Shown: in pieces, positions 7,699 to 15,969 of the stretch
Layout: each line of letters opens with the position of its first letter
How positions within the stretch are numbered: the first letter of the stretch is position 1
NCBI GenBank assembly: GCA_003249625.1
Contig: QKII01000108.1
Coordinates: 1-24,574, forward strand
Source: Propionivibrio sp.
GTDB taxonomy: Bacteria > Pseudomonadota > Gammaproteobacteria > Burkholderiales > Rhodocyclaceae
Length of the DNA: 24,574 nt
Direction of reading: 5' to 3'
Program-made: the position numbers and the translations under genes
Notes under the pieces: model-generated
What the model saw: the letters and a program-made list of their open reading frames with translations, nothing else
Told to the model about the DNA's origin: nothing
Database searches by the model: none

Positions 7699-8475
7699 AT
7701 GATCATCCTGCTTTCGCCTGCCAAATCTCTCGACTACCAGACACCACCGTCGATAACGGAGGCGTCACAGCCCGGTTTCCTCGATCAATCGCAACAGTTG
7801 ATCGATCGGCTGCGGCAGTTGTCAACGGCCGACGTGGCGTCACTTATGGGCATCAGCGATCAACTGGCGGCGCTCAATGTCTCGCGTTACGAGGACTGGG
7901 ACGTGCCTTTCGCGCCGGGGAAGGCCAAGCAGGCGGTGCTGGCATTCAACGGCGATGTCTATGAGGGGCTGGATGCGCCGTCATTGTCCGGCGACGATCT
8001 GCGCTTTGCTCAGATGCATCTGCGCATCCTCTCCGGACTTTACGGTCTGTTGCGTCCGCTCGACCTGATGCTGCCGTACCGGCTCGAAATGGGCATTCGC
8101 CTCGATAACCCGCGCGGCAAGGATCTCTACGCGTTCTGGGGTGAGCGGATCACCGAGGCACTGAATGCGGCCTTGAGCGAGGCAGACGCGGCAGAAGTGA
8201 TCAATCTGGCGTCGACCGAGTATTTCAAATCGGTCAAGACAAAGTCGCTGGCGGCATCGGTCATCCAGCCGGTGTTCGAGGACTGGAGCGGCGGAAGGTA
8301 CAAGGTGGTGAGCTTTTACGCCAAGCGCGCACGAGGATTGATGGCGCGTTACGCGATCGTCCGGCGCCTTGTCGAACCCGCAGGGCTGCGCGACTTTGCC
8401 GAAGAGGGCTACGCCTTTGATCCGGCCGCGTCAGACGACGCGCGCTGGGTGTTCCGGCGCAAGCTCAAGGAGTAG
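7699..8475 (+). CDS. yaaA: Peroxide stress protein YaaA (DUF328/UPF0246 family)
   Basis: This 258-residue cytosolic protein matches the YaaA family from end to end. Hallmarks are [13 protein letters not shown] at the N-terminus, [13 protein letters not shown] (about residues 82-94), [17 protein letters not shown] (about 111-127), [11 protein letters not shown], and [13 protein letters not shown]. In E. coli YaaA limits intracellular free iron and protects DNA during peroxide stress, and the fold has DNA-binding character. The start at ATG 7699 coincides with the family N-terminus; the frame is open upstream to 7618 but that is not family-like. The last 45 bases overlap, antisense, the end of a PIN-domain gene. 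No OxyR site can be asserted from the short upstream region. Confidence 0.93.
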   Translation: MIILLSPAKSLDYQTPPSITEASQPGFLDQSQQLIDRLRQLSTADVASLMGISDQLAALNVSRYEDWDVPFAPGKAKQAVLAFNGDVYEGLDAPSLSGDDLRFAQMHLRILSGLYGLLRPLDLMLPYRLEMGIRLDNPRGKDLYAFWGERITEALNAALSEADAAEVINLASTEYFKSVKTKSLAASVIQPVFEDWSGGRYKVVSFYAKRARGLMARYAIVRRLVEPAGLRDFAEEGYAFDPAASDDARWVFRRKLKE

Positions 8476-8919
8476 TCGCCCGGTTTGCTCGGCGGTGACG
8501 ATGGTGAATGGTGCCGGCACCCGGCGGGACCGGGCGAGCCGCAGCAGTTCCTTGTCGCGAGTGACGAGCATCTTGGCGCCGCAGCGGGCCGCCAGTTCGA
8601 GGAATTTCTGGTCGTCAGCGTCGCGGCAGCGGGGGAGCGTTTGTGCCGGACTGTCGTCATTTGCTTCGCAGAGCGTGATGAGGTCGCGGTAGGTGTGCAG
8701 CAGAGTCCGCTGTTCATCTTCGCTGAGCCGGAACTGCGGGTAGGCGGCGACGCGTTCGAGTTCCGCCAGACAGCTGCTGTCGCTGAAGCACTGTATTTGC
8801 CTGCTGGCGATCGACTTACGCAACCACATCGTGCGCGGATCGCCGAAATGCAGCATGTCCATGACGATGTTTGTGTCGAGGACGAAGGGAACGGGCAGTT
8901 GGGCGAGGACGTCTGGCAT
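8431..8919 (-). CDS. PIN-domain protein, putative toxin-type ribonuclease
   Basis: This 162-residue protein has a PIN fold signature: VLDTNIVMD with D15, E53 in CLAELERV, D100/D103 in [10 protein letters not shown], and D122 in LVTRDKELL. These acidic residues form the Mg2+ site of PIN ribonucleases. It resembles the group annotated as 'putative toxin-antitoxin system toxin component, PIN family' (COG1569-like). No antitoxin gene lies beside it: upstream there are only 76 bases before a divergent diguanylate cyclase gene. The last 15 codons overlap the yaaA 3' end on the opposite strand. ATG 8919 has no obvious ribosome binding site. RNA cleavage is inferred from the family. Confidence 0.8.
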   Translation of the reverse strand: MPDVLAQLPVPFVLDTNIVMDMLHFGDPRTMWLRKSIASRQIQCFSDSSCLAELERVAAYPQFRLSEDEQRTLLHTYRDLITLCEANDDSPAQTLPRCRDADDQKFLELAARCGAKMLVTRDKELLRLARSRRVPAPFTIVTAEQTGRLLLELAPEHPARVV

Positions 8920-8995
8920 AGGTGAAAGGTGTTGTGATCGCTGGCCTGACCAAATAAAATCAGGGAATTATCCCACAGCCCCCTTCTGCTAGATC

Positions 8996-10027
8996 GTGTT
9001 AACTATCCTGCAAAGCGTCGAGTCGATTTCCTCATGCCGCGATCGGAACCGGTTGCCATCCCTGTTGGTCGGTGCGGTGGCTTCGTTGCTCGGAGAGCGT
9101 ACGCAGGTGGGGGTTTTCGCGCGTGATTTGCACCGAGGTCTGGGGCTTCGCGTTTGCAACGGTACAACGACTGTCAACCCCGAGACGGCACCGTGGCCGG
9201 AGATTCTTGTTGACGCTGCGAGGAGCGACGGTGTTGTGCTTCGAAGTGGCGCAGGGCAGCATTGCGGGGCGCTTCGGCTCGAATCGTCGGAGTTGTGCGA
9301 CGAGGATCTGATCCTGGCGTTCGGGAGCGATGCGCCCCTGTCGAACGATCGTTCATCCGGCGTGGAGATGCTTGTGCGCATCTTCGGCAACCAGATTCGG
9401 ATGCTCGATTACAGCGAGCTGGATTCGCTGACGCGCCTGCTCAACCGCAAGACATTCGATGAAACCTTTGATCGCCTGCTGACCTCGGCGTCTGCACCTC
9501 ATTGTGAATGCATTCCTTGCAACGAGCGGCGCCATGGCGAGGAGGACGACTCACCAGCATGGCTGTGCGTCGTTGATATCGATCACTTCAAGCGCATCAA
9601 TGATTCCTTCGGCCATCTCTTCGGCGACGAGGTTCTCCTGCGCATGGGCGAACTGATGCGCCGGACGTTCCGTGACGGCGATCGCCTGTTCCGCTTCGGC
9701 GGCGAAGAATTCGTGGTAATGCTCAATGCAGACGATGAACGACTCGCTATGGCTGGCTTCGAACGTTTGCGCCGCTCTGTCGAGGAGCACGAATTTCCCC
9801 AAGTAGGCCAAGTAACCTGTTCAATTGGATTCACTGCGGTATCGTCGTTCGACGTGCCCACCGATGCCCTTGGTCGTGCCGATGAAGCGCTGTATTACGC
9901 CAAGGAGCATGGTCGCAACCGGGTGTGCGGCTACGAGGCCCTGCTCGCCGAGGGGGAGATCGTCCGTGTCGAGCCGGAAACGTCTCGCGTCGCTGACGAT
10001 CTGGACATCGACGCATTGTTCGGTTGA
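8996..10027 (+). CDS. GGDEF-domain diguanylate cyclase
   Basis: This 343-residue protein should make cyclic di-GMP from two GTP. The C-terminal GGDEF domain (about residues 140-315) starts at DSLTRLLNRKTF and has metal-binding D194 in VVDIDHFKRIND and an intact active site GGEEF at 235-239. An RxxD inhibitory (I) site, RDGD at 226-229, lies exactly five residues before GGEEF, so product feedback inhibition is expected. The first 135 residues look like a cytoplasmic sensory domain, perhaps a diverged GAF; I see no membrane segment. Between the first helix and the VVDID strand is a longer-than-usual insertion with three Cys and flanking His residues. The start is GTG 8996; no in-frame ATG lies near the N-terminus. 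The stop overlaps a possible dusC start. Confidence 0.92.
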   Translation: MLTILQSVESISSCRDRNRLPSLLVGAVASLLGERTQVGVFARDLHRGLGLRVCNGTTTVNPETAPWPEILVDAARSDGVVLRSGAGQHCGALRLESSELCDEDLILAFGSDAPLSNDRSSGVEMLVRIFGNQIRMLDYSELDSLTRLLNRKTFDETFDRLLTSASAPHCECIPCNERRHGEEDDSPAWLCVVDIDHFKRINDSFGHLFGDEVLLRMGELMRRTFRDGDRLFRFGGEEFVVMLNADDERLAMAGFERLRRSVEEHEFPQVGQVTCSIGFTAVSSFDVPTDALGRADEALYYAKEHGRNRVCGYEALLAEGEIVRVEPETSRVADDLDIDALFG

Positions 10028-10032
10028 CCAGA

Positions 10033-10992
10033 GTGGGGAAGCTCATCCTGGCACCCATGGAGGGGTTGGCCGACAGCCTGCTGCGCGATTTGCTCACGGG
10101 GCTGGGTGGCTACGATGGCGCTGTGTCCGAATTCGTGCGTGTGACGGGCTCTCGGATTCCGCTGCGAACCTTTCGTCGTATCTGCCCCGAATTGCTTAAT
10201 CGGAGTTGTACGCCTGCCGGTACGCCCGTTTTTGTCCAGTTGCTCGGCAGTCATCCCGAACGGATGGCCGAGTCGGCGGTCCAGCTCGCCGAACTCGGTC
10301 CCGCCGGCATCGACCTGAATTTCGGCTGTCCCGCACCGACGGTCAATCGCCATGGCGGCGGCGCCATGTTGCTGAACGATCCCGAACTCATGGCGCGTAT
10401 CGTCAGTGCGGTGCGCGGCGTAGTACCCCGCAGCATTCCAGTGACCGCCAAGATGCGTCTCGGCGTTGCTGATACAGGCAAGACGCTGGCGTGCGCCTCC
10501 GCGCTCGAATCCGGGGGCATCGCTTCTCTGGTTGTACACGCGCGGACGAAGGAGCAGGGTTATCGTCCGCCGGCTCACTGGGAGTGGATTGCACGGGTGC
10601 GCGAGACTGTGTCGGTGCCCGTGGTGGCCAACGGCGAGGTGTGGTCGGAGGGCGATTACCGTCGTTGCCGGGAGGTGACCGGGTGCAGTGATGTGATGAT
10701 TGGAAGAGGGGCGGTGGCCGATCCGTTTCTGGCTCGGCGTATTTGTTCCAACCGGGAAGAGTCCGTGGATCGCGAGGCCGAATGGCGCGAACTTGCGCCG
10801 CTGATCGACGAATTCTGGCATCGGGTGAAATTGTGCGTCGTCGCGCGGCACGCGCCGGGGCGACTGAAACTGTGGCTGAACTCGTTGCGCCGCTGTTATC
10901 CGCAGGCCGAAACGTTATACAGCCGCATCCGGCCACTGACTTCGGTCGTCGACGTTGATGCCGCGCTGGTCGCTGGCATTCATTCGGCGTAA
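10033..10992 (+). CDS. dusC: tRNA-dihydrouridine synthase DusC
   Basis: This FMN enzyme of about 319 residues reduces a uridine of tRNA to dihydrouridine with NADPH. The protein begins GKLILAPMEG and contains EFVRVTGSRIP, RRICPEL, VQLLGSHPERMAE and LNFGCPAPTVNRHGGGAMLL, where the Cys (about residue 99) is the catalytic acid. It also has VVHARTKEQGYRPP and VMIGRGAVADP. These closely follow the DusC subgroup, which modifies U16 in E. coli, rather than DusA or DusB. I prefer GTG 10033, which gives the family-like N-terminus. A TTG at 10024 would overlap the upstream stop by 4 bases. It is probably co-transcribed with the diguanylate cyclase and the TrmB-like gene. Confidence 0.92.
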   Translation: MGKLILAPMEGLADSLLRDLLTGLGGYDGAVSEFVRVTGSRIPLRTFRRICPELLNRSCTPAGTPVFVQLLGSHPERMAESAVQLAELGPAGIDLNFGCPAPTVNRHGGGAMLLNDPELMARIVSAVRGVVPRSIPVTAKMRLGVADTGKTLACASALESGGIASLVVHARTKEQGYRPPAHWEWIARVRETVSVPVVANGEVWSEGDYRRCREVTGCSDVMIGRGAVADPFLARRICSNREESVDREAEWRELAPLIDEFWHRVKLCVVARHAPGRLKLWLNSLRRCYPQAETLYSRIRPLTSVVDVDAALVAGIHSA

Positions 10993-11664
10993 TTGCGCGT
11001 GCGTGCCAATTCCCGCGTTCCCACCAGCGCCCAGATCGGCGTCCACGAGCAGCTTGTCCGTTTGCTGGAACGACATCGCGATACGCCATTCCGTAAACCC
11101 TATGCTGATTACAACCGCGCTGCGTTCGAGGCAAGTTTCGCCCGTCGCGAGCGCGAAGCGGCTCATGTGCCGCTGATTCTCGATTCCTGCTGTGGCGTCG
11201 GCGAAAGCTCGATCGCGCTGGCGCAGGCATTTCCCGACCATTACGTGATCGGCGTCGACCAGTCCGAGGCGCGTCTTGGGCGCTTCGATGCGGCTGTGTT
11301 GCCGCCGAATCTCGACCTGGTGCGCGCCGATCTCGTAGACTATTGGCGGCTGATGCGGGACGCTGGCATCCGTTTGTCCCGCCACTATTTGCTTTACCCC
11401 AATCCTTGGCCGAAGATCGGCCATCTCTCTCGGCGCTGGCATGGCCATCCTGTCTTTCCCACGATGCTCGAACTCGGCGGTCGGCTGGAGTGTCGCAGCA
11501 ACTGGCGTATCTATGTCGATGAGTTTTGCCTGGCAGTGACGGCCTTGACCGGTTGCTCGGTGGCTGGCGAAGAATTCAACGCCGCGCAGCCGCTGACACC
11601 GTTTGAACGCAAGTACCGTGATTCGGGACACCGACTGTATCGCGCGGTCGTCGATCTTCCCTGA
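10993..11664 (+). CDS. TrmB-like SAM-dependent methyltransferase (tRNA m7G family, divergent)
   Basis: This 223-residue protein belongs to the methyltransferase_4/TrmB family. The clearest motif is LLYPNPWPKIGHLSRRWHGHP, split here as LYPNPWPK and H-x3-RRW, corresponding to the FPDPWxKxxHxKRR block of TrmB. SAM motif I is DSCCGVGESS rather than the usual E-IG-G-G, and the TDW block near the C-terminus reads SNWRIYVDEF. It may therefore be a paralogue with a different base or position specificity. The start is uncertain: TTG 10993 lies immediately after the dusC stop and GTG 10999 is in frame, neither with a clear ribosome binding site. Placement behind dusC supports a tRNA-modification role. 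Confidence 0.8.
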   Translation: MRVRANSRVPTSAQIGVHEQLVRLLERHRDTPFRKPYADYNRAAFEASFARREREAAHVPLILDSCCGVGESSIALAQAFPDHYVIGVDQSEARLGRFDAAVLPPNLDLVRADLVDYWRLMRDAGIRLSRHYLLYPNPWPKIGHLSRRWHGHPVFPTMLELGGRLECRSNWRIYVDEFCLAVTALTGCSVAGEEFNAAQPLTPFERKYRDSGHRLYRAVVDLP

Positions 11665-11678
11665 GGCTGGTCGCTTGG

Positions 11679-11704
11679 GGCCGATACGAAGATAATCGGT
11701 TTTT
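11679..11704 (+). terminator. Weak intrinsic terminator after the TrmB-like gene
   Basis: CCGAT (11681-11685) pairs with ATCGG (11695-11699), extended by two G-T pairs, with a 9-base loop and TTTTT at 11700-11704. It begins 14 bases after the TrmB-like stop and just before the LOG gene ribosome binding site. Confidence 0.5.
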
Positions 11705-11721
11705 GTCCGGGAAGATGAATC

Positions 11722-12312
11722 ATGCGTTCGATTTGCGTTTTTTGTGGAGCGTCCTCGGGACGCGATACCAAGTATGCCGCGGTAGCGGCCTCGTTCGGTA
11801 GGTTGCTGGCGAAAGAAAATATCGAGTTGGTCTGGGGCGGCGGTCACGTCGGGCTGATGGGCGTGGTGGCCGACGGCGTGCTTGAAGGTGGCGGTCGGGT
11901 TTTCGGCGTGATTCCCTCGTTCATGGCCGAGCGCGAATTGGCGCATCCGCAAGCGAGCGAGATGATCGTTGTAGACAGCATGCACGCGCGCAAGGCGGCG
12001 ATGGCGGATCGGGCGGATGGCTTCGTCGCCCTGCCGGGTGGTTTCGGCACGCTGGACGAATTGTTCGAGATCGTTACTTGGGCGCAACTGCACATCCACA
12101 CGAAGCCGGTCGGATTGTTGAACGTAAGCGGCTTTTTCGATCCGCTCGTTGCGATGGTGCGGCACATGTCCGCTGAAGGCTTCGTAAAGCCGGAACACGT
12201 CGATCTGTTGCGCGAGGCGGCGGATCCAGCGCAACTGCTGCAGTCGATGCGCGCGTACGCCGCGCCGCAGGGTGACTGGCTGACGCAGAAACTCTCCCTG
12301 GAGGAGCGCTGA
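11722..12312 (+). CDS. LOG-family protein (cytokinin riboside 5'-monophosphate phosphoribohydrolase type, TIGR00730)
   Basis: This 196-residue Rossmann-like protein carries the family motifs GGGHVGLMG (about residues 39-47), the catalytic Arg in MHARKAAM (87-94), and PGGFGTLDE (105-113). LOG-family enzymes hydrolyse the N-glycosidic bond of nucleoside 5'-monophosphates. Some act on cytokinin ribotides and others serve as general AMP/GMP nucleosidases; the bacterial substrate here cannot be told from sequence. ATG 11722 has GGAAG at 11710-11714 as ribosome binding site. It was once annotated as 'lysine decarboxylase', which is incorrect for this family. Confidence 0.9.
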   Translation: MRSICVFCGASSGRDTKYAAVAASFGRLLAKENIELVWGGGHVGLMGVVADGVLEGGGRVFGVIPSFMAERELAHPQASEMIVVDSMHARKAAMADRADGFVALPGGFGTLDELFEIVTWAQLHIHTKPVGLLNVSGFFDPLVAMVRHMSAEGFVKPEHVDLLREAADPAQLLQSMRAYAAPQGDWLTQKLSLEER

Positions 12313-12350
12313 GTGGGCAACGCATTTGCTGCTGCAGTGACGTTTGCGAC

Positions 12351-12386
12351 AAACGCGGTGCTGCGCGACAATCTGCGCGTTTTTTT
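12351..12386 (+). terminator. Probable intrinsic terminator after the LOG gene
   Basis: AAACGCG (12351-12357) pairs perfectly with CGCGTTT (12376-12382), with an 18-base loop, and the stem runs into a T tract ending at 12386. The long loop makes it moderate in strength. A small competing hairpin (GTTTG-cga-CAAAC) overlaps its left arm. Confidence 0.5.
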
Positions 12387-12403
12387 ACAGTAGAAGTCAG
12401 AAC

Positions 12404-12739
12404 GTGCCCGAACATCCTTGCCTGAGTTGCGGTGCTTGCTGCGCCGCCTTTCGTGTCGATTTCCACCGTCAGGACCTGGCATCGCCAGGAAAAAGTGGCG
12501 TACCCGAAGACATGACGATCCCATTGACCGCTACGCTGGTGCGCATGTGCGGTACCGATGATGCGCCACCGCGCTGCATTGCACTCGAAGGCGAGATCGG
12601 TCGAAGCGTGCGCTGTTCGGTCTACCGCGAGCGGCCCGGTCCATGCCGGGATTTTGCGCCGTATGCGCCACTCGGCATCGGCGACGATGATTGTGACCGG
12701 GCGCGTCGCCGCTACGGTCTTCCGCCACTTGAACTTTGA
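12404..12739 (+). CDS. YkgJ-family cysteine-cluster protein
   Basis: This 111-residue protein has the CxxCGxCC motif (C6, C9, C12, C13) of the CxxCxxCC/YkgJ family, with further conserved-looking cysteines in the middle (RMCGTD, RCIALEG) and C-terminal part (RCSVY, PCRDF). The cysteines probably bind zinc or an Fe-S cluster; no activity is established. I chose GTG 12404 because family similarity starts there. The frame is open from 12344, but that part runs through the terminator of the preceding gene. The small S4-domain gene follows after 10 bases, so the two are probably one transcript. Confidence 0.8.
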   Translation: MPEHPCLSCGACCAAFRVDFHRQDLASPGKSGVPEDMTIPLTATLVRMCGTDDAPPRCIALEGEIGRSVRCSVYRERPGPCRDFAPYAPLGIGDDDCDRARRRYGLPPLEL

Positions 12740-12749
12740 GGCCGCGCCC

Positions 12750-12962
12750 ATGTCCATTTCGCTTGAGGTGCGCGGTGAGTACATCCAGCTCGATCAATTG
12801 CTGAAGACAACGGGGTTGTGCCACTCGGGAGGTATGGCACATGCCGAGATCGACGCGGGGAATGTTCGTGTGGATGGGCAGGTGGAAACTCGCAAGCGGG
12901 CCAAGCTGCGTCCGGGGCAGCGAGTTGATTACGCCGGCGAAACGGTGTTGCTTGTCGGTTAG
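12750..12962 (+). CDS. Small S4-domain RNA-binding protein (YbcJ-like)
   Basis: This 70-residue protein consists almost entirely of one S4 RNA-binding domain: IQLDQLLKTTGLCHSGGMAHAEI, then GNVRVDGQVETRKRAKLRPGQRV, where the VRVDG turn and following basic residues are the S4 hallmark. E. coli YbcJ is a similar single-domain protein, for which ribosome or RNA association has been proposed. ATG 12750 is the family-like start, although the frame is open upstream to 12558 inside the YkgJ gene. It overlaps nothing and ends 142 bases before acnB. Function beyond RNA binding is unknown. Confidence 0.82.
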   Translation: MSISLEVRGEYIQLDQLLKTTGLCHSGGMAHAEIDAGNVRVDGQVETRKRAKLRPGQRVDYAGETVLLVG

Positions 12963-13104
12963 TGCGTTTCGTGCACAATCCGCAGTACCTGCTGAAATAA
13001 TATCAAGTTATCAACGGCGTGCAGGGGAATGACAGGGCCGTACAATGGCCGTCCAAAACATTCGGGCTTTCCCATTTTTTTGATTTTTCTGAAAGGACGT
13101 TCTT

Positions 13105-15702
13105 ATGCTGGAATCATATCGCGCACACGTTGCTGAACGCGCCGCCCTGGGTATTCCGCCGCTGCCGTTGAGTGCCAAGCAGACCAAGGAGTTGATCGAA
13201 CTGCTCAAGAATCCGCCCAAGGGCGAGGAGCAGGCGCTCGTCGAACTGATCACCTATCGTGTTCCGGCGGGTGTGGATGATGCAGCGAAGGTCAAGGCTG
13301 AGTTTCTGGCACAACTGGCAAAGGGTGAGGCGTCCTGCTCGCTGATTTCCCGCGCCAAGGCGACCGAACTGCTTGGCACCATGCTTGGCGGGTATAACGT
13401 CAAGCCGCTGATCGACGTTCTGGCCGACGCCGAAGTGGGTACGGTTGCTGCAGAAGCGTTGAAGAAGACACTGCTGGTGTTCGACTACTTCAACGACGTC
13501 AAGGCGCTGGCCGACCAAGGCGTCGCCAACGCCAAGGCAGTTGTCCAGTCATGGGCCGATGCCGAATGGTTCACCTCGCGCCCGGAAGTACCGGCCAGCC
13601 AGAAACTGACCGTGTTCAAGGTGACCGGCGAAACCAACACCGACGACCTGTCGCCGGCGCCCGACGCCACGACCCGTCCGGACATCCCGATGCACGCGCT
13701 GGCCATGCTGAAGAACCCGCGTCCGGGCATCGAGCCGGAACAACCCGGGGTGCGCGGCCCGATCAAGCAACTCGAAACGCTGGCTCAGAAAGGCAACCTG
13801 ATCGCCTACGTCGGCGACGTGGTCGGTACCGGTTCCTCGCGTAAATCGGCAGCCAACTCCGTGCTGTGGTGGACCGGCGAGGATATCCCTTTCGTCCCGA
13901 ACAAGCGTTGCGGTGGCGTGGCACTCGGCTCCAAGATCGCGCCGATCTTCTACAACACGCTTGAAGACTCCGGCGCGCTGCCGGTCGAGATCGATGTTGC
14001 CAATATGGAAATGGGCGACGAGATCGAACTGAAGATTGACGTCGTTACGACCAAGGTCGTCGCGTTGAAGAATGGGCAAGTCATCGCCGAATCGCAGCTG
14101 AAGACCCCGGTGATTCTCGATGAAGTCCGCGCCGGTGGGCGTATCCCGCTGATCATCGGCCGTGGCTTGACGGCGCGCGCTCGCGAAGCGCTCGGCCTGC
14201 CGCCCTCGACGCTGTTCAAGATGCCGCAAGAGCCTGCCGATACCGGCAAGGGCTTCTCGCTGGCCCAGAAGATCGTCGGTCGTGCCTGTGGTTTGCCGGA
14301 AGGCAAGGGGGTTCGCCCGAACGCCTACTGCGAGCCGAAAATGACGACCGTCGGGTCGCAGGACACTACCGGCCCGATGACCCGCGACGAACTGAAGGAC
14401 CTGGCCTGCCTCGGCTTCTCGGCTGATCTCGTCATGCAGTCGTTCTGCCACACCGCAGCGTACCCGAAGCTGGTCGACATCAAGACCCATCGAACCCTGC
14501 CTGGCTTCATCACCAACCGTACCGGCATCTCGCTGCGTCCGGGCGACGGCGTCATCCACAGCTGGCTCAACCGCATGTGCTTGCCGGATACCGTCGGCAC
14601 CGGCGGCGACTCGCACACCCGCTTCCCGATCGGCATCTCCTTCCCGGCCGGTTCCGGTCTGGTGGCTTTTGCCGCCGCCACCGGCACCATGCCGCTGGAC
14701 ATGCCGGAGTCGGTGCTGGTGCGCTTCAAGGGCCAGATGAACCCCGGCATCACGCTGCGCGACCTGGTTAATGCCATTCCTTACTACGCCATCAAGCAAG
14801 GCTTGATGACCGTCGAGAAGAAGGGCAAGAAGAACGTCTTTAACGGCCGCATCCTCGAAATCGAAGGTCTGCCGGATCTCAAGGTCGAGCAGGCGTTTGA
14901 ACTGACCGACGCCTCGGCCGAGCGCTCCGCCGCCGCCTGTACCGTGCAGTTGAACAAGGAACCGATCATCGAGTATCTGCGTTCCAACGCTACGCTGCTC
15001 AAGTGGATGATCGCCAACGGTTACCAGGACGCCAAGGCGCTGGCTCGTCGCGTCAAGGCCATGGAAGACTGGATCGCCAATCCGCAACTGCTCAAGGCAG
15101 ATGCCGACGCCGAGTACGCGGCCGTGATCGAGATCGATCTCGCCGATATCAAGGAGCCGATCGTCGCCTGCCCGAACGATCCGGACGACGTCAAGCTGCT
15201 TTCCGAAGTGGCCGGTACCAAGATCGACGAAGTTTTCATTGGCTCGTGCATGACCAACATCGGCCACTTCCGTGCGGCCGGCAAGGTTCTCGACGGCAAG
15301 TCGGACATCCCGACTCGCCTGTGGATCGCGCCGCCGACCAAAATGGACGCGATGATCCTGTCGGAAGAGGGCTACTACAGCGTTCTCGGCAAGAGCGGCG
15401 CACGCATGGAAATGCCGGGATGTTCGCTGTGCATGGGTAACCAGGCGCAAGTCCGCAAGGGCAGCACCGCAATGTCGACTTCGACGCGTAACTTCCCGAA
15501 CCGCTTGGGTATCGATACGCTGGTTTATCTCGGCTCGGCCGAACTGGCGGCGATGTGCTCTCTGATGGGCAAGATCCCGACGGTTGCCGAGTACATGGAG
15601 CAGATCCAGGCGGTCAACGCCAAGGCGGCGGATGTCTATCGCTACATGAACTTTGATCAGATCGAGGAGTTCAAGGAAGCGGCGGAAAGCGTGACGGTGT
15701 AA
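13105..15702 (+). CDS. acnB: Bifunctional aconitate hydratase B / 2-methylisocitrate dehydratase AcnB
   Basis: AcnB isomerises citrate and isocitrate in the TCA cycle and can hydrate 2-methyl-cis-aconitate in propionate metabolism. The 865-residue length matches E. coli AcnB. The domain order is typical for the B type: an N-terminal HEAT-like domain (about 1-160), a swivel domain ([32 protein letters not shown]), then the Fe-S catalytic domains. The three [4Fe-4S] ligands are visible: C715 in [10 protein letters not shown] and C773 and C776 in [12 protein letters not shown] 13105 is preceded by AAAGGA (13092-13097). The 142-base upstream region contains TACAAT at 13041-13046 but no convincing -35. 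A strong terminator follows. Confidence 0.97.
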   Translation: MLESYRAHVAERAALGIPPLPLSAKQTKELIELLKNPPKGEEQALVELITYRVPAGVDDAAKVKAEFLAQLAKGEASCSLISRAKATELLGTMLGGYNVKPLIDVLADAEVGTVAAEALKKTLLVFDYFNDVKALADQGVANAKAVVQSWADAEWFTSRPEVPASQKLTVFKVTGETNTDDLSPAPDATTRPDIPMHALAMLKNPRPGIEPEQPGVRGPIKQLETLAQKGNLIAYVGDVVGTGSSRKSAANSVLWWTGEDIPFVPNKRCGGVALGSKIAPIFYNTLEDSGALPVEIDVANMEMGDEIELKIDVVTTKVVALKNGQVIAESQLKTPVILDEVRAGGRIPLIIGRGLTARAREALGLPPSTLFKMPQEPADTGKGFSLAQKIVGRACGLPEGKGVRPNAYCEPKMTTVGSQDTTGPMTRDELKDLACLGFSADLVMQSFCHTAAYPKLVDIKTHRTLPGFITNRTGISLRPGDGVIHSWLNRMCLPDTVGTGGDSHTRFPIGISFPAGSGLVAFAAATGTMPLDMPESVLVRFKGQMNPGITLRDLVNAIPYYAIKQGLMTVEKKGKKNVFNGRILEIEGLPDLKVEQAFELTDASAERSAAACTVQLNKEPIIEYLRSNATLLKWMIANGYQDAKALARRVKAMEDWIANPQLLKADADAEYAAVIEIDLADIKEPIVACPNDPDDVKLLSEVAGTKIDEVFIGSCMTNIGHFRAAGKVLDGKSDIPTRLWIAPPTKMDAMILSEEGYYSVLGKSGARMEMPGCSLCMGNQAQVRKGSTAMSTSTRNFPNRLGIDTLVYLGSAELAAMCSLMGKIPTVAEYMEQIQAVNAKAADVYRYMNFDQIEEFKEAAESVTV

Positions 15703-15763
15703 GCGTTCTCGGCTCCGAGTACGACGCTTGACGCTCCGGATTACCTCCGGGGTGTCCCAAACG

Positions 15764-15803
15764 ACAGCCCGGCAGGCGTAATGCTTGCCGGGCTGTGCTT
15801 TTT
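15764..15803 (+). terminator. Strong intrinsic terminator of acnB
   Basis: An 11-bp perfect stem, ACAGCCCGGCA (15764-15774) with TGCCGGGCTGT (15786-15796), encloses an 11-base loop and is followed by GC and TTTTT (15799-15803). It lies 61 bases after the acnB stop. A smaller hairpin (CCGGA-ttacc-TCCGG, about 15736-15750) precedes it. Confidence 0.9.
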
Positions 15804-15908
15804 CGAGGAGGCGTTTCGGTGAGACATATTGGCGAATGGACGCTTCGCAAAACGTGCTTGGGTCATCTATGCTGACCTGAGATTGTTTGTTATGGGTCGG
15901 AGCATGAA

Positions 15909-15934
15909 ACACGTTGCGTGTCGTTTGTTTTTTT
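15909..15934 (+). promoter_or_regulatory. Small terminator-like hairpin in the symporter leader
   Basis: ACACG (15909-15913) pairs with CGTGT (15917-15921) around a 3-base loop, followed by CGTTTG and seven T. The stem is only 5 bp, so attenuation is possible but unproven. Confidence 0.3.
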
Positions 15935-15956
15935 AACTGCTGTCGCTTCTTTTTTT
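15919..15956 (+). repeat. Tandem T-rich 16-bp direct repeat ahead of the symporter
   Basis: TGTCGTTTGTTTTTTT (15919-15934) and TGTCGCTTCTTTTTTT (15941-15956) match at 14 of 16 positions with a period of 22 bases, about two helical turns. The second copy directly abuts the Shine-Dalgarno sequence GGGAGG of the symporter gene. Confidence 0.7.
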
Positions 15957-15969
15957 GGGAGGTGTCATT

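Noticed and set aside
10915..12234. A 439-codon minus-strand frame across dusC, the TrmB-like gene and the LOG gene
   Set aside because: It is antisense to three genes with clear family motifs and has no recognisable domain.
12963..13104. acnB promoter at TACAAT 13041-13046
   Set aside because: The hexamer resembles a -10 box, but no -35 or extended -10 element is found at suitable spacing, so I did not list it as a feature.
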